Positions 34,952-43,200 of a stretch of DNA of 64,000 bases are shown piece by piece. The notes under the pieces are model-generated. The model did not search any database and was not told the origin of the DNA. It worked only from the letters and a program-made list of their open reading frames with translations. A program made the position numbers and the translations under genes. How positions within the stretch are numbered: position 1 is the stretch's first letter; the number at the start of each line of letters is the position of its first letter. The DNA is from Haloimpatiens lingqiaonensis. Lineage in GTDB: Bacteria; Bacillota; Clostridia; Clostridiales; Clostridiaceae. Location: NCBI RefSeq assembly GCF_044502415.1, contig NZ_CP172402.1, one strand, 5' to 3'.

Positions 34952-35362
34952 ATGAATTCGGTTAAGCAAAAAGTATCCTATCTTAAGGGATATATAGATG
35001 GATTGCACATAGATTCGGAAACAAAAGAAGGAAAAGTAATTAAAGAAATGGTAGATATATTAGAATGCATGGCAGATGAAATTTGTTCTCTTAAGAATTC
35101 TAATGGTGAAATAAAAGAATACATAGAGCAGATTGATAATGACTTAATAAATGTTGAAGATGAAATATATGGGTTAAGTGAAGAGATTATTGATGAAGGC
35201 TGTGAATACAATGATGAAGACTTTGAAGAAATAAAATGTCCTAGTTGTAGTGAGTCCATATTCATTGACAAAACACTATTCCAAAGTAACGAACATTTAG
35301 AATGTCCTAATTGCAGATATAATATGGTTTTATGTTGCAAGGAAAAAGAAAAAACTGAATAA
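34952..35362 (+). CDS. Zinc-ribbon protein of the CD1247 type
   Basis: A 136-residue protein with two parts. An N-terminal helical region (VSYLKGYIDGL ... MVDILECMADEI) is followed by an acidic linker and a C-terminal zinc ribbon (CPSCSES at about 97, CPNCRYNM at about 118). It resembles clostridial proteins labelled CD1247 N-terminal-domain proteins that sit next to efp and spoIIIAA. No function is established. ATG at 34952 after AAGGATG. Confidence 0.78.
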   Translation: MNSVKQKVSYLKGYIDGLHIDSETKEGKVIKEMVDILECMADEICSLKNSNGEIKEYIEQIDNDLINVEDEIYGLSEEIIDEGCEYNDEDFEEIKCPSCSESIFIDKTLFQSNEHLECPNCRYNMVLCCKEKEKTE

Positions 35363-35387
35363 AATGTAACCAAAGCATTGATAAAAT

Positions 35388-35419
35388 GAGAGTATACACT
35401 AGTGGTATGCTCTTTTTTT
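35388..35419 (+). terminator. Terminator before the spoIIIA operon
   Basis: AGAGTATAC... (35389-) pairs with ...GTATGCTCT (to 35412) with one bulge, followed by seven T residues. It ends the efp transcript. Confidence 0.85.
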
Positions 35420-35580
35420 ATGCCTTAAAATATAATATTTTAAATTGTAAAAGTAATATCTCAAAATAATTAATTTTTAATAGGATCTTTTGTATTTTCT
35501 TATTTGTAAATATTTCAAAAATTAAGTAATAAATTAGATAGATAATAAATAGAAATTAATTAAGAGAGGAGGAAATGTTG

Positions 35581-36486
35581 ATGTACTTATATGGTTTAGA
35601 AAAATTCTTAAATGAAGCTTTAATTAAACTAATACAAAACACAGAAGAATTGGACAAACTTCAGGAAATACGAATAAGACTTGGAAAACCTATAATTTTG
35701 GGGATAAATAACAAAGAAATTTTAAAGAATTATATTCCTAAGGAAGAGGAACTTAAAAGTATTATTCAAAGATTTAGTAGTTATTCATTATATGCCTTTG
35801 ATGAAGAAATAAGACAAGGATATATTACCATAAGGGGCGGACATAGAATTGGCATATGTGGCAGCTGTGTGGTGGAAAAGGACAAAATAAAAACCATAAA
35901 AAATATAAGCTCCATAAATATTAGAATTTGTAGGCAAATAATAGGTTGTGCAAACAAGGTAATGCCTTTTTTAATTGAAAATGGAGAGCCTATGAATACT
36001 ATAATAATTTCACCGCCTAAATGTGGCAAAACCACTTTGATAAGAGATATAACAAGAAATATATCTAATGGAATGGATGGGCGTATAAATGGCAAAAAAG
36101 TTTCTGTAATAGATGAGAGAAGTGAAATAGCCGGATGCTATCTAGGGGTGCCGCAAATGGATGTAGGAATAAGAACCGATGTTTTGGATAGTTGTCCTAA
36201 AAGCTACGGTATATCCATGGCCATAAGAAGTATGGGGCCTGAAGTTATAGTTTGTGATGAAATAGGAACTTATAGGGACATGGAAAATATAATACTTGCA
36301 CTAAATTCTGGAGTAAAGGTTATCACAACTATACATGGATACGATGAAAACGATCTTTATAGAAGAGCTGTGTTTAAGGAAATAATAGATAATAAGGTAT
36401 TCTCTAGAGCCATTATACTCAGTAACACTAAAGGAGTTGGCACTGTTGAATATGTATATGATTTTAATAAAGGAAGTAAAGTTTAG
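35581..36486 (+). CDS. spoIIIAA: Stage III sporulation protein AA (ATPase)
   Basis: A 301-residue secretion-type ATPase with Walker A PPKCGKT near residue 146, VIDERSEIAG, the GVPQMDVGIRTDVLDSCPK segment and Walker B EVIVCDEIG. It is thought to drive assembly of the SpoIIIA-SpoIIQ channel connecting mother cell and forespore. The ATG at 35581 lies eight bases after GAGGAGG; ATG 35575 is only two bases from it. It heads the eight-gene operon. Confidence 0.95.
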   Translation: MYLYGLEKFLNEALIKLIQNTEELDKLQEIRIRLGKPIILGINNKEILKNYIPKEEELKSIIQRFSSYSLYAFDEEIRQGYITIRGGHRIGICGSCVVEKDKIKTIKNISSINIRICRQIIGCANKVMPFLIENGEPMNTIIISPPKCGKTTLIRDITRNISNGMDGRINGKKVSVIDERSEIAGCYLGVPQMDVGIRTDVLDSCPKSYGISMAIRSMGPEVIVCDEIGTYRDMENIILALNSGVKVITTIHGYDENDLYRRAVFKEIIDNKVFSRAIILSNTKGVGTVEYVYDFNKGSKV

Positions 36487-36498
36487 AAAGAGGTTATT

Positions 36499-37015
36499 AT
36501 GATTAAAATAATTGGAAGTTTAATTATAATTATATCTTCTACTTATACCGGGTTTTACTATGGTGGGGAATTTAAAAAAAGGGTAGAACAATTAAGAGAG
36601 TTTGAAAAAGCTGTATATCTATTGAAAAACGAAATGTTTTACACATATACATCACTGCCAGATGCTTTTAAGTCTATAAGTTTTAAAGCAAAGGGGGAAG
36701 TTAAAAAGATTTTTAATCGTATGTGGGAGCTTTTAAATAATAATAAAGTAGAAGATGTATACGAAGGATTTAAAATAAGTATTGATGAGCAGAAGGATTT
36801 AAAATTAAAGGAGGAGTGATATAGATATACTTTTAAATTTAAGTAAGAGCTTAGGAAAATCTGATTTAGAAGGACAAAGGGCAATAATACTATTTACTAT
36901 GGAAAGATTAAAAAAGCAAATTGATGCTGCAGAAAAAGCTATGGAAAAAAACATCAAGATGTATAGATATTTAGGTTTTTCTATAGGAGCTATGTTAGTA
37001 ATCATGTTGTTATAG
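36499..37015 (+). pseudogene. spoIIIAB: Stage III sporulation protein AB, +1 frameshift
   Basis: The first 106 codons (transmembrane start IIGSLIIIISSTYTGF, then KKRVEQLREFEKAVYLLKNEM) end at TGA 36817-36819. Skipping the T at 36817 continues as DIDILLNLSKSLGKSD, then the conserved helices and the C-terminal membrane segment, to TAG at 37013-37015. The total is about 171 residues, the normal family length. SpoIIIAB is a GspF-like platform protein of the feeding-tube channel. An AAAGGAGGAG stretch immediately precedes the TGA. It is either an assembly insertion or a lesion that would block sporulation. Confidence 0.92.
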
Positions 37016-37024
37016 GAGGTAGGC

Positions 37025-37222
37025 ATGTTAGACGTAGGTTTAATATTTAAAATTGGAGCTGTTGGTATACTTATAATAATCCTAGACAAGGTTCTTAAAA
37101 GTGGAGGAAAGGATGAATATGCAGTAATAACTAATTTGGCAGGAGTGGTTATTATACTTATGATGGTTATTAATTTAATAAGTAAATTGTTTTCTACAGT
37201 TAAAACATTATTTCAGCTATAG
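37025..37222 (+). CDS. spoIIIAC: Stage III sporulation protein AC
   Basis: A 65-residue protein with two transmembrane helices, IFKIGAVGILIIIL at the N-terminus and a polar GGKDEYA loop, the normal length for the family. It is related to SpoIIIAD and is part of the channel's membrane base. AGGAGGTAGGC precedes the ATG. Confidence 0.94.
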   Translation: MLDVGLIFKIGAVGILIIILDKVLKSGGKDEYAVITNLAGVVIILMMVINLISKLFSTVKTLFQL

Positions 37223-37289
37223 TATAGCAATATGTAAAGAATTTAATTTTAGGTTTCTAAATAAACATATTAAACAATAGGAGGAAGGT

Positions 37290-37673
37290 ATGGAAATTGT
37301 TAAGATAGCCACTTTTGCTTTTATAGCTTTGTTTATACTATCCATATTCAAAAAAAGAAGAGATGATATAGCCCTGCTTATTAGTATATTTTGCGGGTGT
37401 TCTATATTTGTATTTATGATAGATAAACTATCGGTAATAATTAAATTTCTACAAAATTTAGCTACAAAGGCTAATATTGATTTTGTTTATCTGAACATAG
37501 TTTTTAAAGTATTGGCTATTGCTTTTTTAGCCACCTTTTGCAGTGAAATATGCAAGGATGCAGGAGAGGGCACTATAGCATCGAAAGTGGAGTTTGGTGG
37601 AAAAATACTTATTTTAGCATTGTCAATACCAATATTAATGGCGGTTTTAGATACTATTACAAAAATTTTATAG
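37290..37673 (+). CDS. spoIIIAD: Stage III sporulation protein AD
   Basis: A 127-residue polytopic protein with about four hydrophobic segments, including the KVLAIAFLATFCSEICKDAGEG signature region and AGK-like SKVEFGGKI segment. It belongs to the SpoIIIA channel base. AGGAGGAAGGT precedes the ATG; a 67-nt gap separates it from spoIIIAC. Confidence 0.94.
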   Translation: MEIVKIATFAFIALFILSIFKKRRDDIALLISIFCGCSIFVFMIDKLSVIIKFLQNLATKANIDFVYLNIVFKVLAIAFLATFCSEICKDAGEGTIASKVEFGGKILILALSIPILMAVLDTITKIL

Positions 37674-37692
37674 ATAAAAAAGTGAGGTAGAT

Positions 37693-38856
37693 ATGAAGAA
37701 AATAATAAGCTTAGTAATAATATTTACCCTGTTTTTTACAAATTATAATGTACAAGCATCTTCAAAGAACTACAGTGAAACAAATGAAATTGCTAATGAA
37801 GAGCAAATAGAAAGTTTGTATAAGTATATTTCTAATATGAAAAATAAATATGAAATAATACAAGAATTAAATCCTAAAGAATATGTTATGGATTTTATGA
37901 AAACTGGTGATGGTAAATTTTCAATTAAAAAGCTAGGTAAAGCTTTATGGTCCTATGCTTTTAGAGAAATATCGGCATCTTTAAAAATAATGATAAATAT
38001 TCTTGTAATAGGAATTATAAGTGCACTACTAAAAAATTTAGAAAATGCCTTCAGTAATGAAAAGATGACAAAGGTAGCATATTTTGCTTGCTATTCTATT
38101 GTGATAATAATTGTAGCTAAGAGTTTTAAAATAGGAGTATCGCTGGTTATAGGTACTATAAATTCCATGGTAGACTTCATGACTGCACTTATACCAGTAC
38201 TTTTGGTAATGCTGGCTAGTATAGGTGGCATTGCAGAAGCAGCAGTTATGAATCCAATAATAATTGTGGCTATAAATGTATGTTCTAGAATTTATGTAAG
38301 CTTTATTATACCTATGATACTTATGAGCTTTGTATTAAATTTTGTAAATAACATATCTAATGATTATAAAATAAGTAATTTAACAAAAATATTCAGTAAG
38401 GTAGCTTTATGGACGCAAGGAATAATTATGACAGTTTTTGTAGGCATGGTAAGTATAAGAGGTATTACTTCTAAAACTTTAGATGCAGTTACGTCTAAGA
38501 CAGCAAAATATGCAGTAGATAATTTTGTTCCAGTGGTAGGTAAATGTCTTTCAGATGCAGTATCCACAGTAGCGGGATATTCACTTTTAGCTAAAAATGC
38601 TTTAAGTAGCTTAGGGCTTGTGATACTTTTAGCTATTATAATTTTCCCTATAATGAAAATATTTATTATAGCTTCTATGTATAAAATAAGTGCAGCACTG
38701 ATAGAGCCTATATGTGACAAGGGTATAGTGAAATGTATAAGTGACTCTGGAGATTCTTTGATCATGCTAATGTCCACTTTAATTAGTGTTTCATTTATGT
38801 TTTTTATAATGATAAGCATTATAGCAGCAGCTGGAAGTGGGGTTTTAGGAGGATAA
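37693..38856 (+). CDS. spoIIIAE: Stage III sporulation protein AE
   Basis: A 387-residue protein with an N-terminal signal-like segment (ending near VQASS, about residue 22) and multiple transmembrane helices from about residue 95. ALIPVLLVMLASIGG and GYSLLAKNALSSLG are typical SpoIIIAE segments. It is a membrane component of the mother cell-forespore channel and has transporter-like character. Confidence 0.95.
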   Translation: MKKIISLVIIFTLFFTNYNVQASSKNYSETNEIANEEQIESLYKYISNMKNKYEIIQELNPKEYVMDFMKTGDGKFSIKKLGKALWSYAFREISASLKIMINILVIGIISALLKNLENAFSNEKMTKVAYFACYSIVIIIVAKSFKIGVSLVIGTINSMVDFMTALIPVLLVMLASIGGIAEAAVMNPIIIVAINVCSRIYVSFIIPMILMSFVLNFVNNISNDYKISNLTKIFSKVALWTQGIIMTVFVGMVSIRGITSKTLDAVTSKTAKYAVDNFVPVVGKCLSDAVSTVAGYSLLAKNALSSLGLVILLAIIIFPIMKIFIIASMYKISAALIEPICDKGIVKCISDSGDSLIMLMSTLISVSFMFFIMISIIAAAGSGVLGG

Positions 38857-38858
38857 AA

Positions 38859-39434
38859 ATGATAGAATTTATGAAAAATTGGGTAATAACTATAAGTGTT
38901 TGTGTATTTTTTATAATAGCAGTAGAATCCATATTGCCCTCTAATGATTTGAAAAAATACGCAAAATTTGTATTAGGATTAATATTAATAATCACAATAA
39001 TAAATCCTATTATAAAGATCATTAATGGAAATTTAAATATTACAAGTGCTATAAACATGGATAAATATACTGAAGATAAGTTATATAAAAATACTTATGA
39101 AGAATATAAAAATAAGAATATTGAAAGTACTTGTAAAAATTTTGAATATAATTTAGAAAAGCAGTGCATGAATAAACTTAAGGAAAAATATAGTGATAAT
39201 AATTTTAAGATAGCTGTAAAAGTAAAATATCAAGAGGACACTAATAGCTTTAAAATAATGAGCATGAATGTGGGAGTAAAAAAACACAAGGTGGTAGAAA
39301 AAGTTGTGATAAATACCAAAAGGGAGCCTAAAAGTAAGGAAAAAGTTGAGGATAAATTAGATAAAGAGATAAAAAATTATATTAATAAGGAATTTGAAAT
39401 TCCAATTAATGTTATAAATATATATAAAATCTAG
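38859..39434 (+). CDS. spoIIIAF: Stage III sporulation protein AF
   Basis: A 191-residue bitopic protein with two N-terminal transmembrane helices (ITISVCVFFIIAVESILPS and FVLGLILIITIINPII) and a lysine-rich extracellular domain with a ring-building-motif-like fold. It starts 3 nt after spoIIIAE, with TTTTAGGAGG in the spoIIIAE end. Confidence 0.93.
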   Translation: MIEFMKNWVITISVCVFFIIAVESILPSNDLKKYAKFVLGLILIITIINPIIKIINGNLNITSAINMDKYTEDKLYKNTYEEYKNKNIESTCKNFEYNLEKQCMNKLKEKYSDNNFKIAVKVKYQEDTNSFKIMSMNVGVKKHKVVEKVVINTKREPKSKEKVEDKLDKEIKNYINKEFEIPINVINIYKI

Positions 39435-39445
39435 GGAGGGATAAA

Positions 39446-40057
39446 ATGAACTTTAAGGATAAATTATTAAAGTTTAAAAATGAATTAAATAAGGACAAGG
39501 ATGGTAATAAAAAAATTTTTAATTTAATAGTAATAATATTAATTGGATGCATATTGATGATAGCTGGCAGTAGTTTCAAGGGGAAAAAGAGCATAAACAC
39601 AGTTGCAGCCAATAATCAAAATACTAAAGAAAATATAGAGTACACAGGAAATAATGATAAGGAGTATGAAATATTCCTTCAAAATCAACTAAAGGATAAA
39701 CTAGAAAAAATTCAGGGAGTTGGAAGGGTAGAGGTGATGATTTATTTTGAAAGTGGTGAAGAAAAAGTACCTGCAGTGAATATCAGCAATTCTGATAATG
39801 TGACTAATGAAGAAGATACAGCAGGTGGAAAGAGAAAAATTTCTCAAAACAATAACGATAAAAACGTAGTGATTACTAATGAAGATGGAAGTAATAAACC
39901 ACTTATAGTGAAAAAAAATAAGCCTAGGATTACAGGAGTATTAGTAGTGGCACAGGGGGCTGAAAGTAAGGTAACGGAACTAAGGATAAGTAAGGCGGTA
40001 TGTGCATTATTTGACATACCAAATATTAAAGTCAATGTATATCCTATGAAAAAGTAG
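39446..40057 (+). CDS. spoIIIAG: Stage III sporulation protein AG
   Basis: A 203-residue protein with one transmembrane segment (about 27-46) and a ring-building domain (IQGVGRVEVMIYFESGEEKVPA), an inserted beta-triangle region rich in Asn/Asp/Lys, and VLVVAQGAESKVTELRISKAV near the end. SpoIIIAG forms the large ring of the channel in the intermembrane space. Confidence 0.95.
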   Translation: MNFKDKLLKFKNELNKDKDGNKKIFNLIVIILIGCILMIAGSSFKGKKSINTVAANNQNTKENIEYTGNNDKEYEIFLQNQLKDKLEKIQGVGRVEVMIYFESGEEKVPAVNISNSDNVTNEEDTAGGKRKISQNNNDKNVVITNEDGSNKPLIVKKNKPRITGVLVVAQGAESKVTELRISKAVCALFDIPNIKVNVYPMKK

Positions 40058-40095
40058 CATATAATTCTATGTAAGAAGAAATGGGGGGTTTTGTA

Positions 40096-40608
40096 ATGAA
40101 TAAGAAACAAGCTATTATTATTGCAACATTATTAGTGTTAATTGTTTGCTTAGGTATGGTGGCAACTAAGGTAAATACTTCAGTAATATCTAAAAGTGGT
40201 GGAAAGACTGGAGAGAAAAGTGCTATATCTTTTAATAATAACCAAAAGGAAGAAAGTAAAAGCAACTATTTTACAGAATCAAAAATGTTAAAAGAAGAGC
40301 GTACTATTCAAACTCTTGAAGAATTAAAATCTATAATCGATGATGAAAAGATCGATAAAGAACAAAAATCCAAGGTTATAGAAGAATTCAAAAACATATC
40401 AACTAATGCAGATAAGGAAAATAAAATTGAAATAGCACTTAAAGGAAAAGGCTTTGAAGATGTTGTATGCATGATAGAGAAGAACAATAAGGTCAGAGTA
40501 ATAGTTAAGTCTAGTAAAAAATTATCAGATAAACAAGCAAAAGAAATTCAAGATGTGGTTATGAGTGTTACTGGATCAAATAATGTGGAAATTGAAAATA
40601 AGGAATAA
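40096..40608 (+). CDS. spoIIIAH: Stage III sporulation protein AH
   Basis: A 170-residue bitopic protein with one transmembrane segment (about 5-22), a variable linker and the YscJ/FliF-like ring domain (ALKGKGFEDVVCMIEKNNKVRVIVKS). It pairs across the septum with forespore SpoIIQ. ATG 40096 is chosen because GGGGGG lies seven bases upstream; the ATG at 40081 overlaps that site. Last gene of the operon. Confidence 0.93.
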   Translation: MNKKQAIIIATLLVLIVCLGMVATKVNTSVISKSGGKTGEKSAISFNNNQKEESKSNYFTESKMLKEERTIQTLEELKSIIDDEKIDKEQKSKVIEEFKNISTNADKENKIEIALKGKGFEDVVCMIEKNNKVRVIVKSSKKLSDKQAKEIQDVVMSVTGSNNVEIENKE

Positions 40609-40660
40609 TAATTGTAAATGCAAAATGTATTTGATATAATGTATCTAAGGGTAAAGAGAT

Positions 40661-40793
40661 TTATTCGATGACTACCTGCCGTAACACTCCCACTTCTAAC
40701 AAAGTGGGAGATAACGGCAGCTACGTCCCTGGATAACGATCTCTAACCTTCAGATGGAGTAAAAACTCTATCTGAAGCTAAGAGCTCTGTTTA
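40661..40793 (+). repeat. Two-hairpin intergenic repeat, copy 4
   Basis: Hybrid long stem as in copy 2 (CTGCCGTAACACTCCCACTT with AAGTGGGAGATAACGGCAG). The second hairpin carries paired changes: CTTCAGATGGAG with CTCTATCTGAAG, where A-T replaces the T-T mismatch of copies 1-3. It lies between spoIIIAH and the Asp23-like gene. Confidence 0.92.
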
Positions 40794-40819
40794 TTTAAGA
40801 GACTTAAGGAGGTAAAGAG

Positions 40820-41218
40820 ATGGATGAAAGTTTAAAAAACACAGAGTCTGTAGGAGTTGTAAAGATTTCTGATGAAGTTGTTAGTGTCATTGCTGCATTA
40901 GCTGCTGATGAAATAGAAGGAATAGAGGAAATAAATGCTGGCTTAGCTGGAGGCATATCACAAATACTTGGAGGCAAAAAAAATATATCTAAAGGTGTTA
41001 AGGTATCTGTGAATGAAGGAAGTGCAACCATAGATTTATACGTAGTTGTGAGATACGGCGTTAGAATTCCTGAAATTTGTGAGAAAGTGCAGAAGAATGT
41101 TATGAAAACAGTAGAAACCATAACAGGATTAAAAGTTTCAGCAGTGAATGTGTATGTTCAGAACGTAGCAATTCCTAAACTTGAAGATCAAAATAGTAAA
41201 GAAGAGAAAGAAGATTAA
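40820..41218 (+). CDS. Asp23/Gls24 family envelope stress protein (YqhY-like)
   Basis: A 132-residue protein with the family pattern VKISDEVVSVIAALAADEIEGIEEI, GGKKNISKGVKV, and the ending KVSAVNVYVQNVA. The position just before nusB matches Bacillus yqhY, a gene linked to regulation of acetyl-CoA carboxylase and lipid homeostasis. The biochemical function is unsettled. AAGGAGGTAAAGAG precedes the ATG. Confidence 0.9.
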   Translation: MDESLKNTESVGVVKISDEVVSVIAALAADEIEGIEEINAGLAGGISQILGGKKNISKGVKVSVNEGSATIDLYVVVRYGVRIPEICEKVQKNVMKTVETITGLKVSAVNVYVQNVAIPKLEDQNSKEEKED

Positions 41219-41223
41219 AATAT

Positions 41224-41247
41224 ACCCTCTGATTTCAGAGGGTTTTT
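41224..41247 (+). terminator. Terminator after the Asp23-like gene
   Basis: ACCCTCTGA (41224-41232) and TCAGAGGGT (41235-41243) form a perfect 9-bp GC-rich stem followed by a T-run. It is a classical intrinsic terminator. Confidence 0.92.
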
Positions 41248-41344
41248 CCATGTTCAACATTGTGAATAATTTTAGTATATTTACAATTTTTTTGATAATA
41301 ATTAAATAATAGAGGTAAAAACAAATATTGAAGGGAGAATTTTT

Positions 41345-41743
41345 ATGAACAGAAGAAAATCAAGAGAAGCTACAATGAAATTATTATATGGAAGAATTAT
41401 AAACAAAGGTGAGTATGAGGATTTAATAGAGGACTTTAAAGAAAATGCAGAAGAAAATATAGAAGATATAGATTTTTCATATGTAATAAAAACTTTAAAA
41501 GGAATTGAAGATAACATAGTAGAAATAGATAGTGAGATAGAAAAATATTTAAGTGGTTGGAAAATTAGCAGAGTTTCTAAGGTGAATCTTTCAATTTTAA
41601 GATTAGCAATTTATGAGATAAAATTTATAGAAGAGATACCATATAGAGTAGCTGTAAATGAAGCTATTGAACTTGCAAAAAAATATTCAGATGATAAGTC
41701 ACCAGCATTCATAAATGGTATATTAGGTAATATGGCAAAGTAA
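41345..41743 (+). CDS. nusB: Transcription antitermination factor NusB
   Basis: A 132-residue all-helical protein beginning MNRRKSREATMKLLY. It ends with the conserved YRVAVNEAIELAKKYSDDKSPAFINGILG. NusB binds boxA RNA with NusE (S10) in rRNA antitermination. GAAGGGAGAATTTT precedes the ATG. It opens the nusB-xseA-xseB-ispA-OLE-oapA-dxs-tlyA-nadK-argR-recN run. Confidence 0.96.
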   Translation: MNRRKSREATMKLLYGRIINKGEYEDLIEDFKENAEENIEDIDFSYVIKTLKGIEDNIVEIDSEIEKYLSGWKISRVSKVNLSILRLAIYEIKFIEEIPYRVAVNEAIELAKKYSDDKSPAFINGILGNMAK

Positions 41744-41774
41744 TAATAAAATATGGGAGGTTAGCTGCCAAGAT

Positions 41775-43013
41775 ATGTTTATTAAAACTTTAACTGTGGG
41801 TAAACTAAATAGTTACATAAAGAAGATAATGGACAGCGATTTTATACTTAAAAATATATATGTAAAAGGGGAAATATCAAATTTAAAGATACATAGTAGT
41901 GGACACATATATTTTTCTTTAAAGGACTCAGAAGGTAAAATTAGTTGTGTTATGTTTAAGGATTCCGCTGAAGGTCTCACTTTCCAACCTGAGAATGGAA
42001 TGAAGGTTTTAGCTACAGGAAGGGTATCTGTATACATAAAAGATGGAAACTATCAATTATATTGTAGTGAGATGCAAATAGAAGGATTGGGAGAATTACA
42101 TATTGCCTTTGAAAATTTAAAGAAAAAATTATATGAAAAAGGAATGTTTGAAGAGGACAATAAAAAGCCTCTTCCTAAGTATCCTAAAAAAATAGGAGTA
42201 ATAACTTCACCTACTGGTGCGGCTGTAAGAGATATAATAAATGTATGTAAAAGACGAAATACTAAAATGGATATATTAATTTATCCCACATTGGTACAGG
42301 GAGATGCTGCCAGCCTGGGAATTATAAATGCTTTGAAATATTTAGATGAAAGAGAAGACATAGAAGCAATAATAATAGCTAGAGGTGGAGGATTATTAGA
42401 GGAACTTTGGGCTTTTAATGATGAAAAGTTAGCAGAAGCAGTATATAAATGTAAAACTCCAGTGGTGTCAGGGGTAGGTCATGAAACGGATTTTACTATA
42501 ATAGATTTTGTGTCAGATAGGAGAGCTCCCACTCCTTCAGCAGCTGCAGAAATATTAGTTCCCAAATTAGAGGATATGGTCAAGGAAATATCTTACTATG
42601 GTGAATATTTATTCTCATATATGGAAAAGTTTATAGATATATCATATAATAAAATTAATTCTTTAAGAAGTGTACTAGAGGTAAACAGTCCTTTAAATCG
42701 TATTGTAAATGAATATAGAATACTGGACAATTATAAAAATACTATGGAAAGTATTATTAAAAATAGATTATATGAAGAAAAAAGCAAATTAAATGAATAT
42801 AAAATAATATTGGAATCAAACAATCCTTTAAATTCCTTAAGTAAAGGGTTTTCAATTATATATGATGATAAATATAATATAATAAAAACTAAAGAAGATA
42901 TAATAAAAAATGATATAATAAACATAAGGTTACGAAATGGAGAAGTAAGATTAAAAATACAAGTTCTGGAGGAAGAGCAATGGCTAAAAAAATATCCTAT
43001 GAAGAGATGTTAA
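41775..43013 (+). CDS. xseA: Exodeoxyribonuclease VII large subunit
   Basis: A 412-residue protein. An N-terminal OB-fold (about 1-100, with VKGEISNLKIHSSGHIYFSLKD) is followed by the catalytic domain (GVITSPTGAAVRDI, ARGGGLLEELWAFNDE, VVSGVGHETDFTI, DRRAPTPSAAAE) and a helical C-terminus. With XseB it degrades single-stranded DNA. A GGGAGG lies 15 nt upstream of the ATG, an unusually long spacing. Overlaps xseB by 34 nt. Confidence 0.96.
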   Translation: MFIKTLTVGKLNSYIKKIMDSDFILKNIYVKGEISNLKIHSSGHIYFSLKDSEGKISCVMFKDSAEGLTFQPENGMKVLATGRVSVYIKDGNYQLYCSEMQIEGLGELHIAFENLKKKLYEKGMFEEDNKKPLPKYPKKIGVITSPTGAAVRDIINVCKRRNTKMDILIYPTLVQGDAASLGIINALKYLDEREDIEAIIIARGGGLLEELWAFNDEKLAEAVYKCKTPVVSGVGHETDFTIIDFVSDRRAPTPSAAAEILVPKLEDMVKEISYYGEYLFSYMEKFIDISYNKINSLRSVLEVNSPLNRIVNEYRILDNYKNTMESIIKNRLYEEKSKLNEYKIILESNNPLNSLSKGFSIIYDDKYNIIKTKEDIIKNDIINIRLRNGEVRLKIQVLEEEQWLKKYPMKRC

Positions 43014-43198
43014 AAGAATTAGAAGGCATTGTTAAACTTATGGACAGTGAAGAATTATCTTTAGATGATGCCATTAAAAATTATGAAAAAGGCATAAAAT
43101 TATATAATAAGTTAAATTCTACACTTAGTACAGCAGAGGGTAAAATAAAGATAATCAAGGATGAAGAAGAGAAAGATTTCTTAGATGAAAGGGAATAG
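42980..43198 (+). CDS. xseB: Exodeoxyribonuclease VII small subunit
   Basis: A 72-residue helical protein with SYEEMLKELEGIVKLM, ELSLDDAIKNYEKGI and a Leu-rich third helix, the standard XseB pattern. GGAGGAAGAGC inside the xseA end is its ribosome binding site. It overlaps xseA and is followed by ispA after 2 nt, consistent with tight co-translation. Confidence 0.95.
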   Translation: MAKKISYEEMLKELEGIVKLMDSEELSLDDAIKNYEKGIKLYNKLNSTLSTAEGKIKIIKDEEEKDFLDERE

Positions 43199-43200
43199 TT

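Noticed and set aside
18092..40793. CRISPR array from recurring repeats
   Set aside because: The four copies are kilobases apart, 133 bp long and lie between unrelated genes. There are no regularly spaced spacers and no cas genes.
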